A stretch of 64,000 bases of DNA. Origin: JAVDCA01 sp035293985 (GTDB lineage Bacteria; Pseudomonadota; Alphaproteobacteria; Rhizobiales; Xanthobacteraceae). Within the stretch, counting starts at the first letter, position 1. Each line of letters begins with the position of its first letter. The position numbers were made by a program, and so were the translations under genes. The stretch lies in contig DATGLS010000052.1 in assembly GCA_035293985.1 (NCBI GenBank), positions 558,001 to 622,000 on the forward strand, given 5' to 3'. The notes below the pieces were generated by a model. The model was not told the origin of the DNA. It made no database searches and saw only the letters and a list, made by a program, of their open reading frames with translations. Positions 23,611 through 32,175 of this stretch are shown here, one piece after another.

Positions 23611-23841
23611 TTGAAGGCTTATGCGGTCATAATCAGCGATACCGCTGAATCCGATCTCTTCGCAATCCATCGTCATATCGCGCAGCGCGCCGGCACCCCA
23701 ATCGCGCTTCGTCTCATCGAGCAGATTGAAAGCCACTGTCTCGGATTTGCCTTCGCGCCCGAACGCGGAACGAAACGCGACGATCTTCGGTCCGGACTGC
23801 GGACCGTCGGGTTGCGCCGGCGTGCGACGATCTTGAGATGA
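23611..23841 (+). pseudogene. RelE/ParE-family toxin, C-terminally truncated, with antitoxin remnant
   Basis: The 76-residue frame (TTG start) matches the ParE fold up to its third strand: ISDTAESDLFAIHRHIAQRA, then ALRLIEQIESHCL, FAFAPERGTKRDDLRSGLR and RRRATILR, where it stops. Usual ParE toxins continue about 20 residues with VxRILYGG. Immediately upstream, the bases up to the TGA at 23612-23614 can read EVFARVRGHHIEQTRSRR, like the end of a ParD/CopG antitoxin, but no full antitoxin exists. I read it as a decayed ParDE module. Confidence 0.6.
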
Positions 23842-24059
23842 ACCATCGCGCGCGGCAGGTCCTCGTGCATGGCCTCTCCATGCCGGACGAAGTTTTGGAG
23901 GCGAGCCCGATCAGGATCAACCCAGATGGGTCGGCCTGCATGCCGCCCCTCGTTAACGCATCGTCAACCCCGTTGCATGGAAGCGAGGGGAGGGTTGAAG
24001 ACTCGGCGTCAGGTTCAGTAACGTCTGCGGTGGAGGATGGGGCTCCACGGAGGCCCGCG

Positions 24060-24464
24060 GTGGCAAGCGTGCTGGTGGTAGACGACGATCCGGCGGTGCG
24101 GACGACGGTCAAGCTGGTGCTCGAGCGCAGCGGACATCGCGTATCGCTTGCGGCAGAAGGCCGCGCGGCGCTCGCCGCACTCGCGGCCGGAGGTATCGAC
24201 CTCTTGGTCGTCGATCTGTTCATGCCCGGCATGGATGGGCTGGAGACGCTGCGCGAGGCACGCAAGCATCATCCCGACCTGCCCGTGATCGTGATGTCGG
24301 GAACATCGCTGGGCGGGCCGGGCAAGCAAGCGCCGGACTTCCTCGCCATGGCGGTGAAGCTCGGCGCGGTGCGAAGCGTGCAGAAACCGTTCAAGCCGCG
24401 TGATATCATCGAGGCCGTGCAGGGAAGCCTCGGCAATTCGGCCGCCGCACGGGAAGCCGGATAG
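24060..24464 (+). CDS. Single-domain response regulator
   Basis: The 134-residue receiver has the acidic pair Asp8/Asp9 (VVDDDP), phospho-acceptor Asp52 (LLVVDLFMPGMDG), Ser80 (VIVMSGTS) and Lys109 (VQKPFKP). No output domain is present. The GTG at 24060 is chosen for a GGAGG site exactly 6 bases upstream and because it opens the receiver fold. It lies 57 bases before the large hybrid kinase, so they are probably an operon, and it may act as a phosphate shuttle or competitor. Confidence 0.88.
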   Translation: MASVLVVDDDPAVRTTVKLVLERSGHRVSLAAEGRAALAALAAGGIDLLVVDLFMPGMDGLETLREARKHHPDLPVIVMSGTSLGGPGKQAPDFLAMAVKLGAVRSVQKPFKPRDIIEAVQGSLGNSAAAREAG

Positions 24465-24521
24465 CCGTTTTCGAGAGCGATCATGCTCAAGGCCTAAGCG
24501 GACCGCCGCACGGATCGTCGC

Positions 24522-27500
24522 ATGAGCCTTTCGACACGTCTCGCCGCCGCCATCGTGATCCTTGTGCTGCTGACCGTCGCGACGGTGGGCGTTCTCACCT
24601 ATCGCACGGTCGAGGCGACCGTGCTGCCGGGCGAGCTCGATCGCGTCGACGCGCATGCGCGCGCGCTCTCGATCGAGCTGCGCGCCTATGCGCGCGGCGC
24701 GCGCGCCGACATCACCGCGTTCCGCTCCGCGGTCGCACTCGAGGGGCTGATCCGGGCCGCCGTGGCGGGCGGCATCGATCCGCGCGATGGCCGCAGCGAA
24801 GCGCAGTGGCGCGACGGCCTCGCCGAGCGTTTCGTCGCCGAGCTCGGGGCGAAGCCCGCCTATCTCCAATTTCGGGTCATCGGCGCAGCCGATGGCGGGC
24901 GCGAGATCCTGCGCGTCGACCGCTCAGGTCCGGGCGGCAGCGTGCGACGGGTGCCGGACGCCGAGCTGCGCCCGCGCGGTGCGCGCGACTACTTCGAGCA
25001 GACCATGGCGCTGCGGCCCGGTCAAATCTACGTCTCGCGGATCGATCTCAACCAGCACAACGGCGTGGTGGCCGAGCCGCACGTGCCGGTGTTCCGCGTC
25101 GCGACGCCGCTGCAGGCGCCGAACGGCGAGACCTTCGGGATCCTCGCCATCAACGTCGACCTCGGCCCGCTGTTCGCATCGATCCGCGTCGCGGCGAGCG
25201 GCGATCGGCGCATCTACGTCGTCGACAGCAAGGGCAATTATTTGCTGCATCCCGATGCGACCCGGGAGTTCGGCTTCGAGCTCGGCCATCCGTACCGCTG
25301 GCAGGACGACCTGCCCGAGCTCGCGACCGCGCTCGGCTCCAACCTGTCGGGCGCCGCCCTGGTGCACGATGCGAGCGGCGCGCGCGTCGGCGCCGCCGCC
25401 GCGACGGTGCGGCTCGCCGACGGGCCGACCGCCACGGTCATCGAGACCGTCCCTTACGCGGCGCTGATGGCGCCGGCGCTCGCGGTGCGGCACTCCACCC
25501 TGATCGCGGCCGCGCTGGCGGCCGCCTGCGCGATCATGGTCGCCGTCCTCCTCGCGCGCTCGCTGACGCGGCCGCTCACCGCGATGACCAAGGCGGTCGA
25601 GGGCTTCGGCCAGGGCCGCGCGATCGCGATCCCGACCGCCGCGACCGGGGAGATCGGGGTGCTCGCGCGTGCCTTCGCGCGCATGGTGGCCGAGGTGCGC
25701 GAAAAGACGACCGCGCTCAAGCGCGAAATGGAGGAGCATCGCCGTACCGAAACCGCGCTCGCCCGGCACGCCGAGCGCGAGCGCCTGTTCAGCGCCGTCA
25801 TCGAGCACTCCAACGACGCGGTGGTGACCAAGACGCTCGATGGCACCATTACGGCGTGGAACCCGGCGGCGGAGCGCATGTTCGGCTACACGGCGGAGGA
25901 GGCGATCGGGCGCAACATCGAGATGATCGTGCCGGAAGAGCGGCGCAGCGAGGTGCGCGAGATCCTCGCGAAAGTCGGCCGCGGCGCGCGCGTCGAGCAC
26001 TTCGAGACGGTGCGCATCGCCAGGGACGGTCGGCGGCTCGACGTCTCGCTCAGCATCTCGCCCGTCAAGTCGCCGCATGGCGACATCATCGGTGCCGCCA
26101 AGATTGCGCGCGACATCACCGACCGCATCAGGACCCACACGGCGCTGCTCAAGGAAATCGAGGAGCGCCGGCAGATCTTCGAGACGTCGCTCGACCTCAT
26201 CCTGGTGACCGACCGCCGCGGCACCTTCCTCAACGTGAGCCCGAGCTCGCTCGACGTGCTCGGCTATCGGCCGGAGGAGATGATCGGCCGCAGCGCCGTC
26301 GAGTTCGTCCACCCGGACGATCTCGACAACACCCGCAGCGAGATGCGCGCCGCCCGCAGCGGGCGGCTCATGCGCAACTTCGTCTGCCGCTACCGGCACA
26401 AGGACGGCCGCCCGGTGACGCTGACCTGGACCGGCATGTGGTCGGAGCCGGTGCAGAAGCACTTCTTCAGCGGCCGCGACATGACCGGGCAGATGCTCGC
26501 CGAGGAAAGCCTGCGCGACAGCGAGCGTCTCGCCCGCGGCATCGTCGACACGGCGCTCGACGGCTTCGTGCAGATGGACGAGCACGGGGTCATCGTCGAC
26601 TGGAACCCGCAGGCCACCGCGATCTTCGGCTGGTCGCGCGGCGAGGCGCTCGGGCGGCAGGTCGCCGAGCTGCTCGTCCCGCAGGCGCATCGCGCGCGCC
26701 ACGCCGAGGGCGTCGCGCGCTTCCTCGCCATCGGCGAGGCGAGAATCCTCGGCAGGCGGCTCGTCATCGAGGCGCTGCGCCGCGACGGCAAGGAGATCAA
26801 GGTCGAGCTTTCCGTGACGGCGCTGCGGCGGCGCAATGCGTGGCTGTTCAACGGCTTCATGCGCGACGTCACCGAGAAGCTCGCCGCCGAGGAGCAGCTG
26901 CGCCAGGCGCAGAAGATGGAGACCATCGGCCAGCTCACCGGCGGCATCGCCCACGACTTCAACAACATCCTCACCGTGATCACCGGCACGATCGAGATCC
27001 TCGAAGACGGCGTCAGCGACGATCCGGCGCTCGCCGAGATCGCCCACATGATCGACGAGGCCGCGGTGCGCGGCGCCGAGCTCACCCAGCGTCTGCTCGC
27101 GTTTGCCCGGCGCCAGCCGCTGCAGCCGCGCACGACCGACATCAACGTCCTGATCGTCGATGCCGCCAAGCTGCTGCGGCCGACTCTCGGCGAGCAGATC
27201 GAGATCGAATCCGTGTTCGAGGACGACGCCTGGCCGGCGCTGGTCGATCCGAGCCAGCTCACCTCCGCGCTGATCAATCTCGCGATCAATGCGCGCGACG
27301 CCATGCCGGACGGCGGCAAGCTGGTGCTGGAGACCGGCAACGTGCATCTCGACGAGAGCTATGCGCGCGGCCACGCCGAGGTGCATCCCGGGCCGTACGT
27401 GATGATCGCGGTGAGCGACACCGGCCACGGCATCCCGTCCGCGATCCGCGACAAGGTGTTCGACCCGTTCTTCACCACCAAGGGTGTCGGCAAGGGGACC

Positions 27501-28091
27501 GGGCTCGGCCTGAGCATGGTGTACGGCTTCGTCAAGCAGTCGAACGGCCACATCAAGATCTACAGCGAGGAAGGGCACGGCACGACCATCAAGATCTACC
27601 TGCCGCGCGCCGGCGAGCAGGCCGACGCCGCGGCGGCGGCCCCCACGCTCGCGATCGAGGGCGGCGCCGAGACGATCCTGGTCGTCGAGGATGATCCACT
27701 GGTGCGCAACTACGTGGCGGCCCAGCTCGGAAGCCTGGGCTACACGACGTTGACGGCGGCGAACGCCGCAGAGGCGTTGGCGCGCATCGACGACGGCGAG
27801 CCGTTCGATCTCCTGTTCACCGACGTGATCATGCCGGGCTCGATCAATGGCCGCCAGCTCGCCGACGAGGCGTCGCGGCGGCGGCCCGGCGTCGCGGTGC
27901 TGTTCACCTCCGGCTACACCGAGAACGCGATCGTCCACCACGGTCGGCTCGATCCGGGCGTGCTGCTGCTCGCCAAGCCTTATCGCAAGTCCGACCTCGC
28001 CCGCATGATCCGCACCGCGCTCGCGGCGCGCACGGCCCCGGCGCCGGCCGCGGCTACGCCCGAACCGCTGCCGAATACCGCTGCGGAATGA
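24522..28091 (+). CDS. Hybrid sensor histidine kinase (dCache-HAMP-3xPAS-HisKA-HATPase-REC)
   Basis: The 1189-residue inner-membrane kinase has a first membrane helix (about 7-27), a large periplasmic dCache-like sensor (about 30-320) and a second helix (about 326-345). HAMP (346-400) and three PAS domains (about 423-545, 548-665, 666-785) follow. The H-box LTGGIAHDFNN has phospho-acceptor His811. ATP-binding boxes are INLAINARDAMPDGG, SDTGHGIP and GKGTGLGLSMVYGF. The C-terminal receiver has Asp1101 (LLFTDVIMPG) and KPYRKSDLA. The kinase can pass phosphate to its own receiver. Ligand unknown. It likely works with the receiver proteins on either side. Confidence 0.95.
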   Translation: MSLSTRLAAAIVILVLLTVATVGVLTYRTVEATVLPGELDRVDAHARALSIELRAYARGARADITAFRSAVALEGLIRAAVAGGIDPRDGRSEAQWRDGLAERFVAELGAKPAYLQFRVIGAADGGREILRVDRSGPGGSVRRVPDAELRPRGARDYFEQTMALRPGQIYVSRIDLNQHNGVVAEPHVPVFRVATPLQAPNGETFGILAINVDLGPLFASIRVAASGDRRIYVVDSKGNYLLHPDATREFGFELGHPYRWQDDLPELATALGSNLSGAALVHDASGARVGAAAATVRLADGPTATVIETVPYAALMAPALAVRHSTLIAAALAAACAIMVAVLLARSLTRPLTAMTKAVEGFGQGRAIAIPTAATGEIGVLARAFARMVAEVREKTTALKREMEEHRRTETALARHAERERLFSAVIEHSNDAVVTKTLDGTITAWNPAAERMFGYTAEEAIGRNIEMIVPEERRSEVREILAKVGRGARVEHFETVRIARDGRRLDVSLSISPVKSPHGDIIGAAKIARDITDRIRTHTALLKEIEERRQIFETSLDLILVTDRRGTFLNVSPSSLDVLGYRPEEMIGRSAVEFVHPDDLDNTRSEMRAARSGRLMRNFVCRYRHKDGRPVTLTWTGMWSEPVQKHFFSGRDMTGQMLAEESLRDSERLARGIVDTALDGFVQMDEHGVIVDWNPQATAIFGWSRGEALGRQVAELLVPQAHRARHAEGVARFLAIGEARILGRRLVIEALRRDGKEIKVELSVTALRRRNAWLFNGFMRDVTEKLAAEEQLRQAQKMETIGQLTGGIAHDFNNILTVITGTIEILEDGVSDDPALAEIAHMIDEAAVRGAELTQRLLAFARRQPLQPRTTDINVLIVDAAKLLRPTLGEQIEIESVFEDDAWPALVDPSQLTSALINLAINARDAMPDGGKLVLETGNVHLDESYARGHAEVHPGPYVMIAVSDTGHGIPSAIRDKVFDPFFTTKGVGKGTGLGLSMVYGFVKQSNGHIKIYSEEGHGTTIKIYLPRAGEQADAAAAAPTLAIEGGAETILVVEDDPLVRNYVAAQLGSLGYTTLTAANAAEALARIDDGEPFDLLFTDVIMPGSINGRQLADEASRRRPGVAVLFTSGYTENAIVHHGRLDPGVLLLAKPYRKSDLARMIRTALAARTAPAPAAATPEPLPNTAAE

Positions 28092-28185
28092 GGGGCGAAT
28101 AGCGAATCGCAAATGGCGAGGGAGAATAACCGGGGGATTTCTATTCGTTAGTCGCCATTCGCTGCTCACGATTCGCCGTTGCCTG
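28090..28185. repeat. CGAATAGCGAAT-type intergenic repeat
   Basis: GGGGCGAATAGCGAAT near the left end is mirrored by ATTCGTTAGTCGCCATTCGC near the right end. A second member is at 47165-47245. It lies between the kinase and EAL genes. Confidence 0.6.
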
Positions 28186-28338
28186 CCCGGCATTCCCGCA
28201 CTGCATCGGATCGTTTCACGGTCAATCGAGAAGATCCGCCGGACAAGGGTACCGTTGGTACTTACGTCGACGTTCGCACAATCAGAGGTCACCAAGTCTT
28301 AAGCAATTCCGCCGTACACGCAGCGGCAGGGAACCGCG

Positions 28339-29607
28339 ATGGCGCTGAACGAACCCTCCAGTCCCTCCCCCGAATCTGCGCTGCCCGGCGCGGCGGCGGC
28401 GCGGCCCCCGCCGCGCCGCCGGTGCGTCGTCGTCGAGGATGAGCCCGCGATCCGCAAGGTGTTCGCCGCCGCGCTCGGCGGCGAGATGGATCTCGGCGGC
28501 TTCGCCTCGGCGCAGGAGCTGCTCGACGGCTGGCGGCCGGACCATCCCGACATGATCTTCCTCGACATCGCGCTCGACCGCTCGGATGCGATCGACGTCA
28601 TCCGCGCGCTGGCGACACACAAATACCGCGGCGCGGTGCAGATCGTGAGCGGGCGCGACCGCATCCTGCTCGACCAGGTCAAGCGGGTCGGCGAGCAGCA
28701 CGGGCTCACCATGCTGACGCCGCTGCAGAAGCCATTTCGCGCCGCGCAGCTCAAAGCGCTCACGCAGGATTATTTCGCGCAGATGCGCGGCCGCGATACC
28801 GCCGCGGCGACGCCCGCCGCGATGGCGGACGATTTCGGGCTCGCCATCAGCCTCAACGAGATCCTCGCCAACGGCTGGCTGCGCTTCTACTACCAGCCGA
28901 AGATGGATCTGCAGCGCAAATGCATCGTCGGCGCCGAGGTGCTGGCGCGCTGCCGCCACCCCGACCGCGGCATGATCCCGCCCGGCGCATTCCTGCCCGA
29001 CGCCGACGAGGAGAGCCTGCGCAAGCTCAGCCAGCGCGCGCTGACCGCCGCGCTGGAGAGCTGGAGCAGCTTCGCGAACGCCGGCTTCCCGCTCAAGCTC
29101 GCGATCAACCTGACCGTCGAAGACCTGATCAATCTGCCGATCCGCGACCTCGCACGCGACCTGCGGCCGAGCGATGCGCGCTGGCCCGGGCTGATCCTCG
29201 AGTTGACCGAGGCTCAGGCGGTGCGCGACATCGCGGTCACCCAGGAGATCGCGACGCAGCTGCGCATCTACGACGTCGCGCTCGCGCTCGACGACCTCGG
29301 CGCTGGCTATTCGCACATCGCGCGCCTGAAGGAGCTCCCGTTCGCCGAGGTGAAGCTCGACCGCGCCCTCGTCGCCAATTGCGGCGAGGACCGCCACAAC
29401 GCGTCGCTGTGCGAGACCGCGATCGATCTCGCGCATCATTTCGGCGCGACCGTGGTCGCCGAGGGGATCGAGAAGCGCTCCGAGCTGCAGGCGCTCACCG
29501 CCATGGGCTGCGACATGGGCCAGGGTTTCCTGTTCGCGCCGCCGATGCCGCAGGATCGGCTGATCGTGCTGCTCAAGGAGCAGGCGCAGAAATTCGCGAT
29601 TGCCTGA
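28339..29607 (+). CDS. REC-EAL response regulator, c-di-GMP phosphodiesterase
   Basis: The 422-residue protein joins a receiver (about 28-150; VVVEDEPA, Asp76 in FLDIALD, LQKPFR) to an EAL domain (about 170-415). Catalytic motifs look complete: Glu200 in the EVL form of the signature (GAEVLAR), INLTVED, LELTEAQ, Asp318/Asp319 (LDDLGAGYS), Lys339 (EVKLDR), VAEGIEK and MGQGFLF. It should hydrolyse c-di-GMP under control of phosphorylation. Its position 250 bases after the hybrid kinase suggests the kinase or the small receiver feeds it. Confidence 0.9.
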   Translation: MALNEPSSPSPESALPGAAAARPPPRRRCVVVEDEPAIRKVFAAALGGEMDLGGFASAQELLDGWRPDHPDMIFLDIALDRSDAIDVIRALATHKYRGAVQIVSGRDRILLDQVKRVGEQHGLTMLTPLQKPFRAAQLKALTQDYFAQMRGRDTAAATPAAMADDFGLAISLNEILANGWLRFYYQPKMDLQRKCIVGAEVLARCRHPDRGMIPPGAFLPDADEESLRKLSQRALTAALESWSSFANAGFPLKLAINLTVEDLINLPIRDLARDLRPSDARWPGLILELTEAQAVRDIAVTQEIATQLRIYDVALALDDLGAGYSHIARLKELPFAEVKLDRALVANCGEDRHNASLCETAIDLAHHFGATVVAEGIEKRSELQALTAMGCDMGQGFLFAPPMPQDRLIVLLKEQAQKFAIA

Positions 29608-29617
29608 AAGCGCCGGA

Positions 29618-29941
29618 TCACTCCGCGACGCGCACGTACACATCGTCGTCCTCGACCCGCACCGCGTAGACGCGCAGATCGATGCTCGCCGGTGGAGAGA
29701 CGCAGCGGCCGGTGGCGATGTCGAAGCGCGCGCCGTGCAGCGGGCATTCGACCGCGCCGTCCTCGATGAAGCCCTGCGACAGCAGCGCGAGCGCGTGCGT
29801 GCAGACGTCGTCGATAGCGTGGATTTTGCCATCGAGGCGGTAGAGCGCGATCGGCCGGTTACCGAGCTTGCTCGGAAAAGCCGCCTCGCTGGCAAGATCG
29901 GCCAGCGCGGCCACGCGCACCCAGCCTTCCGAGTCGGCCAT
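29618..29941 (-). CDS. Rieske 2Fe-2S ferredoxin component
   Basis: The 107-residue protein has a Rieske fold with cluster ligands Cys47/His49 (CTHALALLSQG) and Cys66/His69 (CPLHGARFD). It ends with VRVEDDDVYVRVAE, typical of dioxygenase ferredoxins. It begins 8 bases after the stop of the oxygenase gene, so the two form an operon and it probably delivers electrons to that oxygenase. No reductase gene adjoins; the FAD reductase at 22234-23451 is a candidate partner. Confidence 0.9.
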   Translation of the reverse strand: MADSEGWVRVAALADLASEAAFPSKLGNRPIALYRLDGKIHAIDDVCTHALALLSQGFIEDGAVECPLHGARFDIATGRCVSPPASIDLRVYAVRVEDDDVYVRVAE

Positions 29942-29949
29942 GCGCCGCG

Positions 29950-30993
29950 CTACTCGGCCGCCGCCGCGTGCAGCGCCGCCTGCTCCTCGTCGTGGAGGCG
30001 ATCGAGGATGCGGCGGGCCTGGATCACGCCGGTGTCGGCATTGATGTCGACCTGCCGCGGATGGGGGATGAGATCGAGATTGCGCTGCTGCGCCGTGAAC
30101 ACGGCGACGTCCTCGTGGAAGGCGGTCTCGATCTGCTCGAAGATCCTCTGCGTCAACGCCGCGTTGGTGACGTCGAAATCGTGCGCCTGGGCCCAGAAGT
30201 AGTGCGCGGTCTTCTCGGTCTCGGGCGTGATGGCGTTGAGATTGCGCATCGTGATGCCGCCGACCCGCTTGCCCTGCGGCGCCCCGGTGCCGGTCGGGGT
30301 CGCGCCGACGTCGAGGCGCAGGAATGCGGGTGGGACGAAGTCGATGATTTGCCAGCGGTCGACATTCGAGGTGAATCCACCGACCTTGACGAAGGTGGGC
30401 GGCGCCGGCTGGTCGATGATCCAGCGCGTCACCACCACGTTGTTGGGCGCGCGCGTCACCTTCACGCTCGCGTGCTCGGCGAGCGCCGAATTGCCGATCG
30501 TCGTCTCGTGCACGAAGGCGAGGTGGGTGAGGTCGAGCAGGTTGTCGACGATGAGCTGCCAGTTGGCCTTCACGTAGAGGTACGAGGACTTCGCGCCCCA
30601 CGCCGGATCGTCGAGCCAGTGGAAGTCGGTGATCTTGGCCGGATCGGCGAGCGCCGCGTCGCCCATCCAGATCCACAGCCAGCGATAGCGCTCGACCACC
30701 GGATACGTCTTCACCTTGGCGTCGGGCGGGATCTGGTCCTGGCCGGGAATGCGCACGCATTGCCCAGTCCTGTCGTACTGCAGGCCATGATAGTGGCACT
30801 GCAACCGGTCGCCGACGAGCTTGCCCATGGAGAGCGGCAGATGGCGGTGCACGCAGCGATCCTCGAAGGCGACCGGCGTGCCGTCCTCGGTGCGGAAGAA
30901 GACGATCGGCTCGTTGAGGATGACGCGGCCGAGCGGCTTGCGGCCGATCTCGGCGGCGGACGCGGCGACGTACCAGTAATTGCGCAGGAACAT
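29950..30993 (-). CDS. Rieske non-heme iron oxygenase, large subunit (VanA-like)
   Basis: The 347-residue protein has an N-terminal Rieske centre, Cys47-x-His49 (CVHRHLPLSMG) and Cys66-x2-His69 (CHYHGLQYD). The catalytic domain has the mononuclear iron motif NLLDLTHLAFVHE, the DxxHxxxxH pattern. MFLRNYWYVAASAAEIG at the start resembles vanillate O-demethylase oxygenases. The reaction is likely O-demethylation or hydroxylation of an aromatic acid; the substrate is not clear. The ATG at 30993 has a GGGAGGAG site 8 bases upstream; a longer start is less likely. Confidence 0.9.
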   Translation of the reverse strand: MFLRNYWYVAASAAEIGRKPLGRVILNEPIVFFRTEDGTPVAFEDRCVHRHLPLSMGKLVGDRLQCHYHGLQYDRTGQCVRIPGQDQIPPDAKVKTYPVVERYRWLWIWMGDAALADPAKITDFHWLDDPAWGAKSSYLYVKANWQLIVDNLLDLTHLAFVHETTIGNSALAEHASVKVTRAPNNVVVTRWIIDQPAPPTFVKVGGFTSNVDRWQIIDFVPPAFLRLDVGATPTGTGAPQGKRVGGITMRNLNAITPETEKTAHYFWAQAHDFDVTNAALTQRIFEQIETAFHEDVAVFTAQQRNLDLIPHPRQVDINADTGVIQARRILDRLHDEEQAALHAAAAE

Positions 30994-31160
30994 GGGTGCC
31001 GCTCCTCCCGCTGCGCTGGCTTGCGCGCGCATGACCTCATCCGGCGAGTCTGCACCTTTTCCCGGTCGCGCGCCAGAACAGCGCTCGCGGCAATCTTTCT
31101 GCGAATGGGATGCGGGATCGGGAGCGCCAAGGTGGCGTCAGGCGCCCCGACCCCGCGGCG

Positions 31161-31595
31161 TCACGCCGCGATGCGTCGCCGGGTCTCGACGATGCCGAGC
31201 GCGGCCCGCCCGGCTTCCCGGCCCTTCTCGACGAAGTGTGCCGTGTAGATGCCGCGGTGATGGTCGGTCTCTTGATAGTGGTGCGGCGTCAACGACACCG
31301 AGAGGACCGGAACGTCGCCATCGAGCCCGGCCTGCATCAGGCCGTTTACGACGGCGGCGGCGACGAAGTCGTGGCGATAGATGCCGCCGTCGACCACGAA
31401 GGCGGCGGCGACGACCGCCGCATACTTGCCCGAGCGAGCCAGATCGCGCGCCGTCAGCGGCAGCTCGAAGGCGCCGGGAACGTCATAGACGTCGACGTCC
31501 TCGCGCGGCACCAGCTCGAGAAATCCATCGAGGGCGCGGTCGACGATGTCGGCGTGCCAGTTGGCCTTCACGAAGGCGAAACGGGTGTGTGTCAT
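31161..31595 (-). CDS. ribH: 6,7-dimethyl-8-ribityllumazine synthase, RibH2 type
   Basis: The 144-residue enzyme condenses 5-amino-6-ribitylaminouracil with dihydroxybutanone phosphate in riboflavin synthesis. Motifs include FVKANWHADIVD at the start, VYDVPGAFELPLTARDLA (about 50), VVDGGIYRHDFVA and VLTPHHYQE-like SLTPHHYQE. The Trp in the N-terminal motif and the GGIYRHDF wording match the decameric RibH2 class of Brucella and rhizobia, not the icosahedral RibH1. The ATG at 31595 has an AAAGGAG site. An FMN riboswitch lies upstream, so it is repressed when FMN is plentiful. No other rib synthesis gene adjoins it. Confidence 0.93.
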   Translation of the reverse strand: MTHTRFAFVKANWHADIVDRALDGFLELVPREDVDVYDVPGAFELPLTARDLARSGKYAAVVAAAFVVDGGIYRHDFVAAAVVNGLMQAGLDGDVPVLSVSLTPHHYQETDHHRGIYTAHFVEKGREAGRAALGIVETRRRIAA

Positions 31596-31671
31596 GTGAT
31601 CTCCTTTGAGGTTCGACACGTCACCCAAGGCGATCACGCACGTGCTCGGCCCTCGCAGAGGACCGCCCGTC

Positions 31672-31810
31672 CGTTCTCTTTCATCCGGACTGTGACCGTC
31701 GGCTCAGGAATTGCACCTGATCTGCTGACCCTTCCGCCGGAAGGCGCTCGCGGGCTCGCGGCGACGCCGCTTACCGCCGGTGGGGACTCTCACCCCGCCC
31801 TGAGAACGGG
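31672..31810 (-). promoter_or_regulatory. FMN riboswitch (RFN element)
   Basis: Read on the minus strand from 31810, the conserved core elements appear in order: CTCAGGGCGGGGTGAGAGTC, CCCACCGGCGGTA, GAGCCCGCGAGCGC, GGGTCAGCAGATC, a variable arm, GAGCCGACGGTCA, and AGTCCGGATGAAAGAGAACG. All conserved pairing arms are present. It lies about 75 bases upstream of the ribH2 start and transcribes toward it. The site for terminating transcription or hiding the ribosome-binding site must lie between 31672 and 31600; I cannot tell which. Confidence 0.95.
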
Positions 31811-31865
31811 CAAGTTATGGCAAACCCGCTGTGGATCGGCAACGCGGATGCGGGGAAGCTGTCGG

Positions 31866-32072
31866 CTACAGCATATCCTTGATCGCGCGGATCAGCGCGC
31901 GGTCGACGCTGATGAGCTCGGCGTCACGCGGCAGCGCGAGCGCCTCGCGCTCGGCGGGCGTCACCGCCGCGCCCTGAATGATCACGCGGCCGTCGGCCGT
32001 GAGGTAGATCGAGGGCGCAGCCGCGGCCTCCCCGCCCTCGCCTTGCCACACCAGCTCGACCCGGAATTTCAC
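31866..32072 (-). CDS. Small conserved-looking cytoplasmic protein
   Basis: The 68-residue product begins MKFRVELVWQG, continues with PSIYLTADGRVIIQGAAVT and ends DRALIRAIKDML. It has a small beta-rich N-terminus and a helical C-terminus, no signal peptide and no cysteines. Codon use is like its neighbours. Unknown function. It is on the same strand as ribH2 but separated by the riboswitch. Confidence 0.6.
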   Translation of the reverse strand: MKFRVELVWQGEGGEAAAAPSIYLTADGRVIIQGAAVTPAEREALALPRDAELISVDRALIRAIKDML

Positions 32073-32175
32073 GACGCGCTCCTCTCATCGACGCATGCGA
32101 CATCAGGATTTTTGACCGAATTCGCATTTGGTCCTAGCGTCACCAGTCAGAAAAAGGCTTCCGGGAGGAACGCCA

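Noticed and set aside
24924..28295. A very long open frame (over 1100 codons) antisense to the hybrid kinase
   Set aside because: It has no domain likeness, is rich in Arg/Ala/Asp/His as expected of the complement of a GC-rich gene, and the plus strand carries an unmistakable kinase.
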